A stretch of DNA of 27,931 nucleotides from JBFWIW01 sp050253535 (GCA_050253535.1 JBFWIW010000042.1:1-27931); one strand, 5' to 3'; shown: positions 6,782 to 14,527, numbered from the stretch's first letter. Translations and numbers: made by a program. The notes: generated by a model not told the origin, from the letters alone.

Positions 6782-7663
6782 TTACCTTTTAATGAAAATG
6801 TGGTGTCCGCTGAAGTTCCCGACGATGTTCTGATGCGCGTATTCCGCCGCTTCCAGCATTTTGTCGAAGTCGATGCCGGTATCGTACCCCATGCGGCCGA
6901 GCATATAGACAAGATCCTCGCTCGAGGTGTTGCCCGACGCGCCCGGCGCGAAGGGGCAGCCGCCCAGCCCGCCGAGAGACGCCTGAACATTGGTTATGCC
7001 GCATTCGATTGCCGCCAGCGTATTGACAATACCCATATTGCGGGTGTCGTGAATGTGAACGCAAAACTCAACATCGGGAAATTCCGCCATCAGAAACGTC
7101 ACATATTCACGGACCTGCGTCGGATAGGCCATGCCGACGGTATCGCAGAGGTCTATGCTGCGGATTCCAATGCCGTAAGCCCGCCTGACGGCAGCCCTCA
7201 CCTGCTCAAGAGAGATCTCCCCCTCAAACGGGCAGCCGAAAGAAGTTGCCAGATCAAGCGTGACCTTTGCCCCCGGGTACGCCTCCAATATCTTCTGAAG
7301 CTCCGCAAAGGATTCATCGGGTGTTCTGTTGACGTTCGCTTTGTTGTGTGATTCGCTGACCGATATGACGGCAGTCAGCTCTTTCAGCCCGGCGGACACC
7401 GCGTTCAGCGCGCCCCGCAGATTGGGGACCAGCGCGCTTAAGTTAATATCCGGATATCTCTCCAGACAGGCTCCGGCAACCTCCGCCGCGTCGCGCATCT
7501 GGGGTATCGCCCCGGGGCTGACAAAGGACGTTATCATAATGTCTTTTACGCCGGCCGAGGCAAGCTTGTCGATCACCGTCAGCTTGATATCCGTGGGAAT
7601 AAAATTACAGATATTCTGAAATCCGTCCCGCGGCCCCACTTCGATTACACGAATTTTTTTCAT
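6782..7663 (-). CDS. HMG-CoA lyase-like DRE-TIM metallolyase
   Basis: A 293-residue TIM-barrel lyase closely resembling hydroxymethylglutaryl-CoA lyase, which splits HMG-CoA to acetyl-CoA and acetoacetate. Visible residues: Arg12-Asp13 in EVGPRDG (human Arg41-Asp42), metal ligands His203 and His205 in VHIHD (human 233/235), the signature GLGGCPFAPGASGN with Cys236 (human 266) and Asn245 (human 275). Aligned without gaps to the human enzyme as remembered, the catalytic Glu72 position is Met43 here (IMITSFVSP instead of IETTSFVSP). This may mean altered chemistry or substrate. It sits 24 bp after the alcohol dehydrogenase gene in the operon. A citramalyl-CoA or other 3-hydroxyacyl-CoA substrate remains possible. 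Confidence 0.88.
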   Translation of the reverse strand: MKKIRVIEVGPRDGFQNICNFIPTDIKLTVIDKLASAGVKDIMITSFVSPGAIPQMRDAAEVAGACLERYPDINLSALVPNLRGALNAVSAGLKELTAVISVSESHNKANVNRTPDESFAELQKILEAYPGAKVTLDLATSFGCPFEGEISLEQVRAAVRRAYGIGIRSIDLCDTVGMAYPTQVREYVTFLMAEFPDVEFCVHIHDTRNMGIVNTLAAIECGITNVQASLGGLGGCPFAPGASGNTSSEDLVYMLGRMGYDTGIDFDKMLEAAEYAHQNIVGNFSGHHIFIKR

Positions 7664-7687
7664 ATTCCTTCTCCCCCGCGCGTCAGG

Positions 7688-8812
7688 TCAATATGCCTTT
7701 TTGTAAATTTCCAGAAATTCTTTCTTATTCATTTTGACATAGTTGCCGACAAGAAGTCTCTGCTGCGTCTCAAAAACCTTATCGACATAGTACGGAAGTC
7801 TCTCCCCGATAACGCCGTACGCCCTGAGTTTTTTGCGGGGCATGATTTTGTCCAGCAGGTCGTCCAGCGCTAAAAACGTCCCCAGCAGGTCTGTTTCCGT
7901 GCCCAGTTCACGCCGTATAACCCCGGCCAGTTCGTTTAAAACCTTGCCGGCGGGGTTCATTTCCGCGTATGTGCTGAACACGGCGATCAGGAAACGGTAG
8001 TTCGCCTCGCCGTGCGCCACATGGTGCTCGCCGCCGAAATGCATCGCGCAGGCGTGGACGGCGCCGCAGACGTCGTTTGACAGCGCAATGCCGGCGTAGG
8101 CGCTGGCCAGCAGAAATTCGTCCATCACCTCGAACTTCGCGTCCGGCCCCTCTTCCGCCATCTTTCTGAAGTTCTTGATGTTAAGTCGTATTGCCTCACA
8201 GCAAAACAGCTTGCTGAAATTCCCGCTCATCGGGTTTACATAAATCTCCATAGCATGCACGAGCGCGTCTATGGCGCTGCCGGCAAACACCTTGTGCGGA
8301 ATCTTCATCAGAAGCTGCGGGATAAGCACCGCGTGATCCGCAAAATTGCACGCGATCCGCTTTCCGAACTTTGCGCGCATTTTCGGCCTGTCGATTACGG
8401 AGACACAGGTCATCTCGCATCCGGTGCCGCAGGTGGTAGGGATCAGAATCAGCCCCTTGTCCCGCACGAGGGGCACCTTCTCGTCGTAGATGTCGTCATA
8501 GGACTCCGCGTCCTTGATGCACAGCAGCTTCGCCGTATCCATAACGGAGCCGCCGCCGACGCCGATCACCCGCCTGATGTCCATCTTTTTGAGATCCTGA
8601 ATAACTCTTGTCACCATCTCGTCGCTGGGCTCTCCGGCGGAATAATCCTCATAGAAAAGAACCCGGCACGGCAGCTTTATACCGCTTAAAAAATCGCTGA
8701 AGGTAAATTTGTTGACAAACAGCAGATCGTTCTCATTGACATTGAACTCTGTCAGGAATTCCTCGAAGGTTCCAATCTCGTGAATCTTTGAATTTACAGA
8801 AAAATTATACAT
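7688..8812 (-). CDS. Iron-type alcohol dehydrogenase, 4-hydroxybutyrate dehydrogenase-like
   Basis: A 374-residue group III alcohol dehydrogenase. It has the nucleotide-binding GGGSVMDTAK (residues 86-95) and the metal ligands Asp182, His186, His253 and His267 (IDALVHA; GAVHACAM; HHVAHGEAN). Along its whole length it recalls clostridial 4-hydroxybutyrate dehydrogenase (AbfD/4hbD): GEPSDEM near residue 60, LIPTTCGTG near 123, and QQRLLVGNYV at the C terminus. That family oxidises the terminal alcohol of an omega-hydroxy acid to a semialdehyde. The ATG at 8812 is chosen because GGGAGG lies 8 bases upstream. It follows the acylating dehydrogenase by 35 bp. An omega-hydroxy acid such as mevalonate or 4-hydroxybutyrate would fit. 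Confidence 0.9.
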   Translation of the reverse strand: MYNFSVNSKIHEIGTFEEFLTEFNVNENDLLFVNKFTFSDFLSGIKLPCRVLFYEDYSAGEPSDEMVTRVIQDLKKMDIRRVIGVGGGSVMDTAKLLCIKDAESYDDIYDEKVPLVRDKGLILIPTTCGTGCEMTCVSVIDRPKMRAKFGKRIACNFADHAVLIPQLLMKIPHKVFAGSAIDALVHAMEIYVNPMSGNFSKLFCCEAIRLNIKNFRKMAEEGPDAKFEVMDEFLLASAYAGIALSNDVCGAVHACAMHFGGEHHVAHGEANYRFLIAVFSTYAEMNPAGKVLNELAGVIRRELGTETDLLGTFLALDDLLDKIMPRKKLRAYGVIGERLPYYVDKVFETQQRLLVGNYVKMNKKEFLEIYKKAY

Positions 8813-8847
8813 ATGACATACCTCCCATATCTTATTTAGCGGCAATA

Positions 8848-10248
8848 TTACAGGACGACATGATCCAGCAGGTCGCCATAGATTTCCGCGTCGGAGGCAG
8901 GCTTTCTGTCGATCGGCTCGGAGACCCAGGTGATATTGAAGTAGTGCTTCTGCGTAATGTTCTCGGAGGCGATATTGCCGCCCCAGGTTCCGCAGCCCAG
9001 TGAAAACGTATTGGCCAGACCGTTATGCCACGCCCCGGAGTTGGACGTGCTGTGCGGCTGCCTCACGATAACCTTGGTCGTGTATGTATTCAGGGCCAGT
9101 CTGTCAATGTGCTCCTGGTTATAGCTGTGAATCCCGCAGGAGTGGCCCAGACCGGAGTACTTCTGAATGTTGTTGACAAGGTCGATCGCCTGATCAAAAT
9201 CGTCGTACTTATAGACAGTGAGGACGACGGACAGTTTCTCATGGGAGAACATATAATCTTCCCCCGCGCCGTTTTCCTCCACCATGATGAACCTCGAACC
9301 GTCCGGGACCGTAATGCCCGCCGCCTCGGCGATGACCGGCGCGGGACGGGCCACGATCTCCCTGTTTAAGCGGCCGTCGATCCACATCGCGTTCTGCAGC
9401 TTTGATTTTTCCTCCGCGGTGGTCATATAGCCGCCCTCGGCCTTAAGATCCGCTATAAACTCATCATAGATGCCGCTCTGCACCACGATGGAATTCTCCG
9501 CCGAGCAGCCGGACGCCCAGTCGCCGGTCTTGCTGAGCGCGATTTTCGCGGCGGTCTCCTTGAGCTGCGCGGTCTCGTCGATAACGACCACCGCGTTGCC
9601 CGCGCCGACGCCGTAAGCGGGCTTGCCGGAGCTGTACGCCGCCTTCACCATATCGCCGCTGCCGGTCGCCATTGTGATGTCGCACTGTCTCATCAGCTCC
9701 GCCGCCTTATTCTTCGACGGCTTTTCAATACAGATAAACAGGTCCTCAGGCGCGCCGTTTTTCCTCAGAACCTCGCGCATGATATCCGAAACGCGGTTTG
9801 TCGTCGCCTTGCTGGACGGATGGGGAGCAAAAATCACAGCGTTGCGCGCCCTGAGTCCCAGAACGCCCTTAAACACGGGCGTCGCCTCCGGATTGGTGCT
9901 GGGAATAAGCGCCGCGATGACGCCCATGGGCTTTGCGATTTTGGTGATGCCCTTTTCCGGGATGCGCGCGATAACACCCACCGTTTTTGTCGTCAGAATA
10001 TCGTACAGAACCGCCGGCATCTTCCCGGTAAGCTTACTGATTTTGGAATCCACGCGGCCCATATGCGTCTCCTCCAGAGCCTGCTCCGCGATGCTCTTTG
10101 CCAGCTCAGGACGGGACAGGGTATATATCAGCGCCGCCGCCAGCTCGTCCACCCGCCTCTGCGAATATCCCTCCGCCACCTTCTGCGCCGCCCTCGCTCT
10201 TGCCACCAGACCGGCTATGTACGCCTGATCATTTTGCAGATTTTCCAT
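8848..10248 (-). CDS. CoA-acylating aldehyde dehydrogenase (SucD/SauS/EutE type)
   Basis: A 466-residue aldehyde dehydrogenase of the CoA-acylating branch, converting an aldehyde plus CoA and NAD(P) to an acyl-CoA, reversibly. The nucleophile is probably Cys248 in WASGCSAENSIV. KAAYSSGKPAYGVGAGNAV (from residue 202) and SLGCGTWGGNIASENIT near the C terminus are typical of SucD, SauS and the AdhE aldehyde domain. The end KHYFNITWVSEPI is closest to SauS-like members. There is no fused alcohol dehydrogenase domain, and that activity comes from the next gene. First gene of the six-gene operon, with GGAGGAG 7 bases before the ATG. Substrate choices are succinate semialdehyde, mevaldate or a similar carboxy-aldehyde. 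Confidence 0.92.
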   Translation of the reverse strand: MENLQNDQAYIAGLVARARAAQKVAEGYSQRRVDELAAALIYTLSRPELAKSIAEQALEETHMGRVDSKISKLTGKMPAVLYDILTTKTVGVIARIPEKGITKIAKPMGVIAALIPSTNPEATPVFKGVLGLRARNAVIFAPHPSSKATTNRVSDIMREVLRKNGAPEDLFICIEKPSKNKAAELMRQCDITMATGSGDMVKAAYSSGKPAYGVGAGNAVVVIDETAQLKETAAKIALSKTGDWASGCSAENSIVVQSGIYDEFIADLKAEGGYMTTAEEKSKLQNAMWIDGRLNREIVARPAPVIAEAAGITVPDGSRFIMVEENGAGEDYMFSHEKLSVVLTVYKYDDFDQAIDLVNNIQKYSGLGHSCGIHSYNQEHIDRLALNTYTTKVIVRQPHSTSNSGAWHNGLANTFSLGCGTWGGNIASENITQKHYFNITWVSEPIDRKPASDAEIYGDLLDHVVL

Positions 10249-10308
10249 GGTGCTTCTCCTCCTGTTTTTTTATTGATGCCCGAATTTAAAACTCATCCGG
10301 CTTTAGTT

Positions 10309-10370
10309 TATACATTATCGCATGCACTATTGTATATAATTATTTAAGCGGCTTTAGTCTTCTTTGTCAA
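10309..10370 (-). promoter_or_regulatory. Operon promoter and palindromic operator
   Basis: A minus-strand -35 TTGACA (10370-10365) is followed by a -10-like TAAATA after 18 bp. Just downstream, 10309-10336 is a 28-bp imperfect palindrome (22 of 28 positions symmetric), TATACA outside and GCATGC at the centre (10320-10325). The location around or after the transcription start fits a repressor site for the divergent GntR regulator. The rest of 10371-10540 is AT-rich. It holds an AAACGTAT/ATACGTTT dyad (10424-10454) and no credible gene. Confidence 0.5.
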
Positions 10371-10546
10371 GCTATTTTTCCTTTTCTACGTTTCACACAA
10401 CATGGCGTGTACATTTTTAGCCAAAACGTATATCTGTATTAAATCAATACGTTTCTTTAATAATTTATGGAAATCGCCCGTTTTCTTTGCATAATTTATA
10501 ATTATTGATTCCTTGCTTACAATATGCTCTTTGAAAAATATAAATA

Positions 10547-10602
10547 TTGATAGTTTATTGACAAGTATGTTATACTCTGGTGTATGAAACATTGCATGCA
10601 AT
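10547..10602 (+). promoter_or_regulatory. GntR regulator promoter with GCATGC palindrome
   Basis: A -35 TTGATA (10547-10552) and -10 TATACT (10571-10576) are spaced 18 bp apart. A perfect 12-bp palindrome ATTGCATGCAAT follows at 10591-10602. The GCATGC core is shared with the site before the divergent operon, suggesting autoregulation. Confidence 0.5.
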
Positions 10603-10641
10603 CCCTCCCCCCTTTTATTCGATTTTTTAAGGAGAATTTAA

Positions 10642-11313
10642 ATGAGTAAGTCTGCCACAGACGAAGCTTATGATGCTATTCATGAGATGATTTCCACGAG
10701 GAAAATTTCTTCGGGACAGCAAATTGTTGAAGGGACTATTGCCCAGATGCTGGGCATGAGCCGCACGCCTGTCAGGGAAGCCATCAGAAGGCTCCAGCAG
10801 GACGGATTGGTAGAGGTAAAGCCGAACAAGGGCTGTTTTTTAAAGGAAATCACTTTTTCTGAAATGGCGGACGGTTATGAAATTATCTCCCTGCTCTCCG
10901 GAATGGCCTGCCGGCATTTGACGGCAAAATACAATCAGCTCAGTCAGGAAGACATCAAGACCGCCCGTTCCATTCTGGATAATATGAAGAGCTGCTGTCA
11001 GACGCAGTATAAACGCGAATGGGTCGAGCTCGACATCCGCTTCCATAAACTGCTGATTGAAATGACCGGCATCTCGCAGCTGATAACCATGTATGACCAT
11101 CTCTCCCTTTGGGTAAATCAGGTACTTTGGCTTGTCACGCCTCTGCTGGTGGACATCGTCGAATCCACAAGAGATCACGAAAAGCTGCTGGAGCTGATCC
11201 GTGCCGGAGATCAGGAAAAATCCTTTGCATTCGCCTGCGCGCATCACATGAAGACTGTGCAGATCATCCGCAATGTAGCCTATCTGAACGGCGGCCTTCC
11301 CGCCATCCACTGA
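10642..11313 (+). CDS. GntR-family regulator, FadR/FCD subfamily
   Basis: A 223-residue transcription factor. The N-terminal winged helix (about residues 5-70) includes MLGMSRTPVREAIRRLQQDG, the GntR recognition region. The C-terminal all-helical FCD domain (about 80-215) binds organic acids in characterised relatives, often with a metal held by Asp and His residues. A DIRFHKLLIEMTG stretch near 130 and several late His residues (H180, H197-198 region) fit this. The RBS AAGGAG lies 7 bases before the ATG. It is divergent from the TRAP/dehydrogenase/lyase operon, so it is the likely local, substrate-responsive repressor. Confidence 0.92.
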   Translation: MSKSATDEAYDAIHEMISTRKISSGQQIVEGTIAQMLGMSRTPVREAIRRLQQDGLVEVKPNKGCFLKEITFSEMADGYEIISLLSGMACRHLTAKYNQLSQEDIKTARSILDNMKSCCQTQYKREWVELDIRFHKLLIEMTGISQLITMYDHLSLWVNQVLWLVTPLLVDIVESTRDHEKLLELIRAGDQEKSFAFACAHHMKTVQIIRNVAYLNGGLPAIH

Positions 11314-11389
11314 ATTCAATACCGCTATTCGATTGAGATGATGATAATGTAAAGCGGGGATTTTTTTGTCCGGCAAGGCAGACGAAGAC

Positions 11390-11407
11390 GGCGGGCTGTC
11401 GCCCGCC
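11390..11407 (+). repeat. GC-rich hairpin after the GntR gene
   Basis: GGCGGGC, a TGTC loop and GCCCGCC form a perfect 7-bp stem. It lies in a segment (11355-11407) whose start resembles the sequence that ends at the first assembly gap. Confidence 0.6.
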
Positions 11408-11500
11408 TGGGAGGATAACGCCGCCGGGCGGAAAATTAAACGTAATGATGTTTGCTTTTTAGCGGAAGAACAGTTTTACGGGTAAAACCGGCATGTTTAA

Positions 11501-11534
11501 AGGCGGAACAGGAAATTCTGTTCCGCCTTAATTT
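11501..11534 (+). terminator. Terminator downstream of the GntR gene
   Basis: AGGCGGAACAG (11501-11511) and CTGTTCCGCCT (11518-11528) form a perfect 11-bp stem with a 6-nt loop, followed by TAATTTAT. The remainder of 11314-11660 is non-coding as far as can be seen and includes a gap. Confidence 0.65.
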
Positions 11535-11549
11535 ATCCGGTTTTATTGT

Positions 11550-11649
11550 NNNNNNNNNNNNNNNNNNNNNNNNNNNNNNNNNNNNNNNNNNNNNNNNNNN
11601 NNNNNNNNNNNNNNNNNNNNNNNNNNNNNNNNNNNNNNNNNNNNNNNNN
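11550..11649. other. Assembly gap (100 N)
   Basis: Exactly 100 N between unrelated flanks. The flanks show no shared end sequence, so the true distance is unknown. Confidence 0.95.
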
Positions 11650-11660
11650 ATTGAATGAAT

Positions 11661-11876
11661 TTATATTGCTTCAAGATCATAGATCAACTTGTCTTTCTGA
11701 TCATCAGCTTCAGGGCCCTGAGCAAGCTTGAGCACATTTGCAAGCGTCATGTTTTTCACAGACTTAAGCAAAAACGGGTTAAGCATAACTATAGGAAAAT
11801 TCCTGTTTAAAAGCGCTTTTCCTCTGGGATAGATAAGTATTTCTTTAATAGTGATCCTATTGTTTTTTAAATCCAT
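11661..11876 (-). CDS. Small hypothetical protein downstream of degV
   Basis: A 71-residue protein starting MDLKNNRITIKEILIYPRGK and ending in an acidic stretch. AAGGAG lies 6 bases before the ATG at 11876, which supports translation. It begins 42 bp after the degV stop on the same strand and is probably co-transcribed with it. It has no signal peptide or membrane segment and no family is recognised. The middle is rich in hydrophobic and basic residues (FPIVMLNPFLLKSVKNM). Confidence 0.55.
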   Translation of the reverse strand: MDLKNNRITIKEILIYPRGKALLNRNFPIVMLNPFLLKSVKNMTLANVLKLAQGPEADDQKDKLIYDLEAI

Positions 11877-11918
11877 AGCTCTCCTTATCTTTAACATTAA
11901 CATCACCGATGGGATATC

Positions 11919-12755
11919 TCAAAACGCCATCACGATTCCCTTGTCATTTGCGTATATGGTGCTTATACCCCTTGTCGGCACGATAAATATTTCTCTGAAC
12001 CGATATCTCTTTTTTATAGCTTCCATCAGCCTTTCGGCAAGTCCGGGATTGTTGCAGTGCGCGATGACCATGCTCTCCCCTTCGACGTCTCTGCCGCTTT
12101 TTTCTATGGTGTCGGCCAGTTTTTCAATGATCTGCCGCTGTCCGCGCGCGTGTGAGAACAGCGCAATATTGCCGTCTTTATCCGCCCCCATTATGGGTTT
12201 AATGTTCAGCGCGGAGATTATCTTTCCCGTAATTTTGCCCATTCTCCCGTTTTTCAGGAGATTGTCTATGTTCTCCAGAACAAAGTATGTCTTCATCTCA
12301 CTTATAAAACTCTCGACATGTGAAATGATCTTTTCCTTCTGAAAACCGGCGCCTATCATTTTGGCGATTTTCAGCGCCACCAGAACTTCACCCGCGCTCG
12401 CGCTCTTTGAGTCGAATACGTGGACGTCGGCGCCTTCCTCCTCCTCCTCGGCCATCTCTTTCCCGAGCATGGCGCTCAAAAAAGAGCCCGACAGATTCTT
12501 AGACAGCGTAACCGCGAAAGACGTGTGTATCCCCTGAAACGCCTCCTTGAACAGTACGGGCGACGGAGATGCCGACCCGATCCTGCCCGTGCAGTTTTTC
12601 ATATCTTCCATGAATTGCGGAAGGTCCAGCTCATCGTCGTCCGTATAGCTCTTCCCTTCGAGCGTCAAAGTTAACGGAACAATCTCGATTCCAAGGTCTT
12701 TGCAGAGCTCCGGCGTAGCATCACAGCAGCTGTCGGCTATTATTCTGTAGTTCAA
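11919..12755 (-). CDS. DegV family fatty acid-binding protein
   Basis: A protein of about 278 residues of the DegV family. These bind a long-chain fatty acid and, in the FakB members, present it to the kinase FakA for phosphorylation. Evidence: RIIADSCCDATPEL at the N terminus, PLTLTLEGKSYTDD near 30, and GSASPSPVLFKEAF near 65, where the Ser-Pro segment is typical of lipid contact. The start is uncertain. A TTG at 12755 gives the usual MNYRIIADS start, with GGGGTGTGG just upstream. A GTG at 12764 adds three residues but has no spaced RBS. A fakA gene is not seen nearby. Confidence 0.9.
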   Translation of the reverse strand: MNYRIIADSCCDATPELCKDLGIEIVPLTLTLEGKSYTDDDELDLPQFMEDMKNCTGRIGSASPSPVLFKEAFQGIHTSFAVTLSKNLSGSFLSAMLGKEMAEEEEEGADVHVFDSKSASAGEVLVALKIAKMIGAGFQKEKIISHVESFISEMKTYFVLENIDNLLKNGRMGKITGKIISALNIKPIMGADKDGNIALFSHARGQRQIIEKLADTIEKSGRDVEGESMVIAHCNNPGLAERLMEAIKKRYRFREIFIVPTRGISTIYANDKGIVMAF

Positions 12756-12774
12756 ATTCCACACCCCGAATTAT

Positions 12775-12838
12775 TCAGGCCTTCACCGCGCCCACTTTTC
12801 GCCGAATTTAACGCCGGGCCGCGTTATAAAAGGCCTGA
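12775..12838. repeat. Inverted repeat between helicase and degV
   Basis: TCAGGCCTT (12775-12783) and AAGGCCTGA (12830-12838) enclose 46 bp. The interior has CTTTTCGCCGAATTT followed two bases later by CGCCG, which also occurs inside the cold-shock leader inverted repeat (2903-2924). It may be the helicase terminator or part of a small repeat family. Confidence 0.45.
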
Positions 12839-12841
12839 TTA

Positions 12842-14119
12842 TTATTTCTGCCTGTAATTAGTGTATCTGGAATTGCGTGTGTTTCTTCCTGTTTCTCTTC
12901 CGGTGCTTAAACCGCCGCGTAAAAAGCTCTTCTTGTTTCTTTCAGACGCTCTTCCCGAGGTTTCTGAGCGGGCCGCTTCGGCGGAAGCGACAAACGGGTA
13001 CGGGTGATCTTCTATCACTTCAATCTTTTTTCCGGTCAGTCTTTCAATATTTGCAAGCAGTTTGGGGTATTCGCAAAATGAAATTGCCGTGCCGCCAAGG
13101 CCCGCCCTGCCGGTTCTTCCGATTCTGTGGACGTAATCCTCCGCCGCCTCCGGGAGGTCAAAATTGATCACATGGGATAATTCGATGATGTCGATCCCAC
13201 GCGCCACAATATCCGTCGCGACAAGAATACGGGACTCGCCGGACTTGAATCTCGCGAGCGCCTGCTGACGGGCGGACTGCGCCTTGTTCGCATGGATCAC
13301 ATCGCAGGTCTCTCCCTGCGCGCGAAGTGCGTCGGTCAGCTTGTTCGCGTAGTGCTTTGTTCTGGTAAAAACAAGCGCCGAGACGATATCCGGATTTTTC
13401 AGCAAATGGATCAGCAATTTGGTTTTGTTCGATTTATTGACAAAATATACCTGCTGATTTATGGTATCCACCGTGGACGAAACCGGCGTGACCTCTACCT
13501 TTACCGGATTGTCGAGCAGCCTTTTCGTAAGCTTTTCGATCTCCGCCGGCATGGTTGCCGAAAACAGCATCGTCTGTCTTTTTTCGGGCAGATCCCCAAT
13601 GATCCTCTCGACGTCGTGCAGAAAGCCCATATCCAGCATACGGTCCGCCTCGTCGAGGACAAAATGGCTTATATTATTAAAGTCAACTAATTTTTGATTC
13701 ATGAGGTCGATGAGCCTGCCCGGCGTCGCGATAAGAATATCTACGCCGGCGCGCAGCGCATTTACCTGCGGGTTCTGCGATACGCCGCCGAACAGGACGG
13801 TATATCTGAGCCCCGCGAACGCCCCGTAGGCGGCGAAGCTGTCCCTGATCTGCGCGGCAAGTTCTCTCGTGGGCGTCAGTATCAGCGCTTTAATGGCCCT
13901 GTGTCCTTTTACGGTTGTTTTTCCATTATACAGGTGCTGGATAATCGGAATGGCAAACGCCGCGGTCTTTCCGGTTCCGGTCTGCGCGCATCCCAGAAGG
14001 TCCCTGCCTTCCAGAAGCGGCGGTATCGCCTTTTCCTGAATAGGCGTAGGCGTTTTGTAGCCCTCCCTGTTCAGCGCTTTTAATACAGGCTCAATTATTT
14101 TCAGTTCTTCAAACGACAT
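12842..14119 (-). CDS. DEAD-box ATP-dependent RNA helicase (RhlE/CshA-like)
   Basis: A 425-residue helicase with all core motifs. Q motif PTPIQEKAI near residue 24, Walker A AQTGTGKT (45-52), PTRELA (83-88), DEAD (156-159), SAT (187-189), then ARGIDI and HRIGRTGR in the second RecA domain. After the core there is a basic, Arg/Ser/Asn-rich tail of about 45 residues, likely for RNA binding. Such helicases unwind RNA during ribosome assembly or mRNA decay, often at low temperature. AGGAG lies 12 bases before the ATG, which is longer than ideal, but no better in-frame start was found. Confidence 0.95.
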   Translation of the reverse strand: MSFEELKIIEPVLKALNREGYKTPTPIQEKAIPPLLEGRDLLGCAQTGTGKTAAFAIPIIQHLYNGKTTVKGHRAIKALILTPTRELAAQIRDSFAAYGAFAGLRYTVLFGGVSQNPQVNALRAGVDILIATPGRLIDLMNQKLVDFNNISHFVLDEADRMLDMGFLHDVERIIGDLPEKRQTMLFSATMPAEIEKLTKRLLDNPVKVEVTPVSSTVDTINQQVYFVNKSNKTKLLIHLLKNPDIVSALVFTRTKHYANKLTDALRAQGETCDVIHANKAQSARQQALARFKSGESRILVATDIVARGIDIIELSHVINFDLPEAAEDYVHRIGRTGRAGLGGTAISFCEYPKLLANIERLTGKKIEVIEDHPYPFVASAEAARSETSGRASERNKKSFLRGGLSTGRETGRNTRNSRYTNYRQK

Positions 14120-14160
14120 TACTGTGGTGTTCTCCTTAATCTGATTGCTTGATAATATTA

Positions 14161-14198
14161 TTTAAGGGTGGACCCTCAATAAGCGTTCCACCCTTAAA
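14161..14198 (-). terminator. Hairpin terminator of the antitoxin-like gene
   Basis: TTTAAGGGTGGA (14161-14172) and TCCACCCTTAAA (14187-14198) form a perfect 12-bp stem between the antitoxin-like gene and the helicase. Flanking A/T runs make it usable in both directions. Confidence 0.65.
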
Positions 14199-14208
14199 AA
14201 TTGAGTCA

Positions 14209-14490
14209 TTATTTTTCTTCAGTATCCTCTTTAAGCCGGCTTATGGAACGTCTTTTTCCATCCTTCGGCAGGGATTTGATGAATTCCGAAATATCTTCAT
14301 CCGCCATATCTTCCAGGTACTCGATAACACCCGAAAATTTTTCATACCCGGCCACAGAGAACAAAACCGCATCAGGCTGATTATTTTTAAGAATAAAAAT
14401 CTTGCCCAGGCTTTCGGCCTTTTCCCTGCATGCTTTATAGTTTTTTATCATTTCGGAATTCGATACTATTCCTTTAGTTGAAACAATCAT
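14209..14490 (-). CDS. Phd/YefM-type antitoxin, no toxin partner seen
   Basis: A 93-residue protein whose N-terminal half has the Phd/YefM fold pattern: IVSNSEMIKNYKACREKAES, then the strand ILKNNQPDAVLFSVAGYEKF, then an acidic helical C-terminal tail. Antitoxins of this class bind DNA through the N terminus and neutralise a RelE- or Doc-type toxin with the tail. No toxin ORF abuts it: upstream is mntR and downstream, after a terminator, is the helicase. It may be a solitary antitoxin or a repurposed regulator. It has a consensus promoter of its own. RBS GGATAG is 5 bases from the ATG. Confidence 0.75.
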   Translation of the reverse strand: MIVSTKGIVSNSEMIKNYKACREKAESLGKIFILKNNQPDAVLFSVAGYEKFSGVIEYLEDMADEDISEFIKSLPKDGKRRSISRLKEDTEEK

Positions 14491-14527
14491 AATACTATCC
14501 TAAATCACGTTTTTATATTACCGTCTT

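Noticed and set aside
10386..10601. 71-codon minus-strand ORF between the divergent GntR gene and the operon
   Set aside because: It has no RBS, lies in very AT-rich sequence, overlaps the GntR promoter and shows no protein-like pattern.
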